Shown one piece after another: positions 6,566 to 7,766 of a DNA stretch of 7,766 nt; the first letter of the stretch is position 1, and each line of letters starts with the position of its first letter. The translations under genes were made by a program, and so were the position numbers. The DNA lies in contig CAMAWK010000111.1 in assembly GCA_945861915.1 (NCBI GenBank), positions 1-7,766 on the forward strand. Reading direction: 5' to 3'. Source of the stretch: Flavobacterium psychrophilum. Lineage in GTDB: Bacteria > Bacteroidota > Bacteroidia > Flavobacteriales > Flavobacteriaceae. Below the pieces are notes generated by a model that worked only from the letters and a program-made list of their open reading frames with translations, did no database searches and was not told the DNA's origin.

Positions 6566-7463
6566 GCTGATAATTTGTGATTAATAGTTCGGTTAATTGT
6601 CCACGTTTTTCAGGATTAGCATTTATGCTTCTTCTTGCTAAAACTCGGTTTATATTAAATTCATCGTAAATATCGTCAAAAAAAGTATCGGTCATGTCTT
6701 TTCCGTTTACATCGGAGTTACTCAAAATCCATTTGTGATCTAAAGTATCTAATTTTTTACAAAAATCACGTAAACGTATTTGTTCATAATCGCCAAACTC
6801 ATCTTTAGCATACGAGTTAAAACTAGAAGTATTACTCAATGGTTTGTAGGGTGGATCAAAATAAAACAATGCAGGTCTTTCAGCATGGTTTAATGTTTCT
6901 TGATAATCGCCAGTTAATATTTCAACACGTTGTAAAACTTCACTAACCGCTAAAAGATTTTCTTTGTCACAAATCATGGGTTTTTTGTAGCTTCCAATTG
7001 GCACATTAAAACCATTACTTTTATTCACTCGAAACAATCCATTAAAACAAGTTCTGTTTAAGAAAATAAACAAAGCGGCTTGAGTAACTAAATCTGTTGA
7101 GCGTTTATTGAAAAGCGTTCTCTTTTCTGTATAATATTCTTTTTTGATTTCGGTTTGTAAATCAATGGTGTGGTATTCCTTTTGAAACTCTGTTAAAACA
7201 GCAATCAATTCTTTAAGATTAGAAGCAATGACTTTATAAGCATTGGTTAAATCGGCATTGATATCATTAATAACTGCTTTTTCAACATTTGGAAAATTAT
7301 TTAAAATCCAAAACAAAATAGCACCACTACCAACGAAAGGTTCAATATAAGTGAACTTTTGGTTGATGAATTCTTTCGGCAATGCTTTCTCTATGTCGTT
7401 TATTAACTGGGTTTTGCCCCCAGCCCATTTCAAAAAGGGTTTAGCAGTATTGTTTTTGGCCAT
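6540..7463 (-). CDS. dpnM: Dam/DpnM-like DNA adenine N6-methyltransferase (alpha class, GATC)
   Basis: This 307-residue SAM-dependent methylase matches the Dam/DpnM family. PFLKWAGGK (motif X region) is at 9-17. The SAM-binding EPFVGSG (motif I) is at 41-47. The target-recognition region includes FLNRTCFNGLFRVN at 134-147 and GFNVPIG at 151-157. The catalytic DPPY (motif IV) is at 203-206, in YFDPPY. Motif I before the recognition region and DPPY defines the alpha class. It should methylate the adenine of double-stranded GATC and so protect the host from the endonuclease encoded next. As the first operon gene it would be made before the nuclease. The ATG at 7463 gives the expected N-terminus shortly before the conserved FLKWAGGK. 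No strong Shine-Dalgarno sequence is seen, as is usual in Bacteroidota. Confidence 0.95.
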   Translation of the reverse strand: MAKNNTAKPFLKWAGGKTQLINDIEKALPKEFINQKFTYIEPFVGSGAILFWILNNFPNVEKAVINDINADLTNAYKVIASNLKELIAVLTEFQKEYHTIDLQTEIKKEYYTEKRTLFNKRSTDLVTQAALFIFLNRTCFNGLFRVNKSNGFNVPIGSYKKPMICDKENLLAVSEVLQRVEILTGDYQETLNHAERPALFYFDPPYKPLSNTSSFNSYAKDEFGDYEQIRLRDFCKKLDTLDHKWILSNSDVNGKDMTDTFFDDIYDEFNINRVLARRSINANPEKRGQLTELLITNYQHEQTLSIA

Positions 7464-7560
7464 ATGGTTTTGGGTTAAGAATTGACGGTCGTTAAAAATA
7501 GAAAAAAATAATAGGGAAAAAGCATTTCAATACATTTGTTGTTAATCTATTTATTAAAAC
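7464..7560 (-). promoter_or_regulatory. AT-rich leader, probable promoter region of the restriction-modification operon
   Basis: The operon has a terminator-like hairpin upstream and no earlier gene to cotranscribe with, so its promoter should lie here. On the minus strand a near-consensus -7 box TATTTTTA is at 7500-7493 (last base A, not G), and TATTATTT is at 7513-7506. A possible TTG is at 7530-7528. Its distances to the two boxes, 27 and 14 bases, are both off the usual spacing, so no single promoter can be named. I see no clear operator palindrome and no separate controller (C-protein) gene in the window. Confidence 0.35.
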
Positions 7561-7593
7561 AAAAAACGGCTAACATTCCTGCAAACCGTTTTT
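7561..7593 (-). terminator. intrinsic terminator of the aminopeptidase gene and right direct repeat
   Basis: On the minus-strand transcript AAAAACGGUU (7593-7584) pairs with AGCCGUUUUU (7571-7562), a 10-bp stem including one G-U pair, with a 12-base loop containing GCAGGAAUGU. The U-run continues past the stem into UUGUUUU. It lies 30 bases beyond the aminopeptidase stop codon. On the plus strand the stem also ends in five T, so it could work in both directions. Bases 7561-7582 recur at 2406-2427 with one mismatch. Confidence 0.65.
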
Positions 7594-7623
7594 CTCTATT
7601 TTCTAACCTCTTTTTTATCAAAA

Positions 7624-7766
7624 TCAAGCATTCATAAGCGTTTCAATTTCCTCAATTTCTATCGGAATATTTCGCATTAAGTTAACAGGTTCGCCTGTTT
7701 CTTGCACAACTACATTATCTTCGAGTCGGATGCCAAAACCTTCGGCAGGAATATAAATTCCGGGTT
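7624..7766 (-). CDS. Xaa-Pro aminopeptidase (M24 family), C-terminal end
   Basis: Only the last 46 complete codons are in the window; the frame is open to the right edge and stops with TGA at 7624-7626. The peptide starts PGIYIPAEGFGIRLEDNV and ends IEEIETLMNA. The PGIY segment and the following GIRLED are the last two conserved blocks of M24 metallopeptidases. In that family the Glu before PGIY and the Glu in RLED bind the metal pair; the first is cut by the window edge, where the two remaining bases AA fit a GAA codon. Such enzymes remove N-terminal residues that precede proline. The gene reads toward the restriction-modification operon but is separated from it by a terminator hairpin and about 160 bases. 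Confidence 0.85.
   Translation of the reverse strand, partial: PGIYIPAEGFGIRLEDNVVVQETGEPVNLMRNIPIEIEEIETLMNA

Larger units (their letters stand above)
2406..7582 (-). other. DpnII-type restriction-modification cassette bounded by direct repeats
   Basis: This interval holds four leftward genes with gaps of 3 bases or less, or an overlap: alpha-class adenine methylase, DpnII-like endonuclease, DGQHR protein and beta-class adenine methylase. A near-identical 22-base sequence lies at each end. Both flanking genes on this strand (aminopeptidase and hydrolase) are ordinary housekeeping-type genes, so the cassette looks like an accessory block inserted between them. Parts of it are visibly more AT-rich than the flank: bases 4081-4140 have 14 G+C in 60, while 1981-2040 in the hydrolase gene have 28 in 60. 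No integrase, transposase or tRNA attachment site is visible, so the block as a mobile unit is an inference. Confidence 0.55.

Noticed and set aside
7464..7560. C-protein operator (C-box) upstream of the operon
   Set aside because: No symmetric operator pair and no small helix-turn-helix gene was found in the window.

Overview
The window looks like a chromosome segment from a Flavobacterium-type Bacteroidota. It is AT-rich, its genes are closely packed with little Shine-Dalgarno signal, and one promoter candidate has a TAnnTTTG-type -7 box. The proteins and the CGCAAAG-type intergenic repeat have a Bacteroidota flavour. This assignment rests on style and recall, not on a search.

Left flank (1-2401): the C-terminal part of an AddB-like PD-(D/E)XK recombination nuclease runs rightward and is cut by the window edge. 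It converges, across a short CGCAAAG-rich repeat, on a leftward alpha/beta hydrolase gene. Upstream of the hydrolase lie a candidate promoter and a 19-base-arm imperfect inverted repeat.

Centre (2406-7582): a leftward four-gene restriction-modification operon of the DpnII/MboI (GATC) type. In transcription order it encodes a Dam/DpnM-like alpha-class adenine methylase, a DpnII-like endonuclease (26-base overlap), a 761-residue protein (2-3 base gap), and a DpnA-like beta-class adenine methylase (3-base gap). The 761-residue protein is not part of the classical dpnM-dpnA-dpnB set. It carries an N-terminal PD-(D/E)XK-like nuclease core, a central DndB-type DGQHR domain, and a C-terminal helical segment with a HEPN-like RNxxxH motif. 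Its position as an in-frame, tightly spaced third gene suggests it works with the GATC system, either as a regulator or modification-responsive partner, or as a second defence nuclease. This is the strongest candidate here for something undescribed.

Right flank (7561-7766): a terminator-like hairpin, then the last 46 codons of an M24 Xaa-Pro aminopeptidase, also leftward and cut by the window edge.

The operon is bounded on both sides by a 22-base near-identical sequence (2406-2427 and 7561-7582, one mismatch). Each copy can fold into a hairpin followed by a U-run on the leftward transcript. The copies may be a shared terminator family, or the footprint of cassette insertion with target duplication between the aminopeptidase and hydrolase genes. 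No RNA gene, CRISPR array, transposase or integrase was seen.
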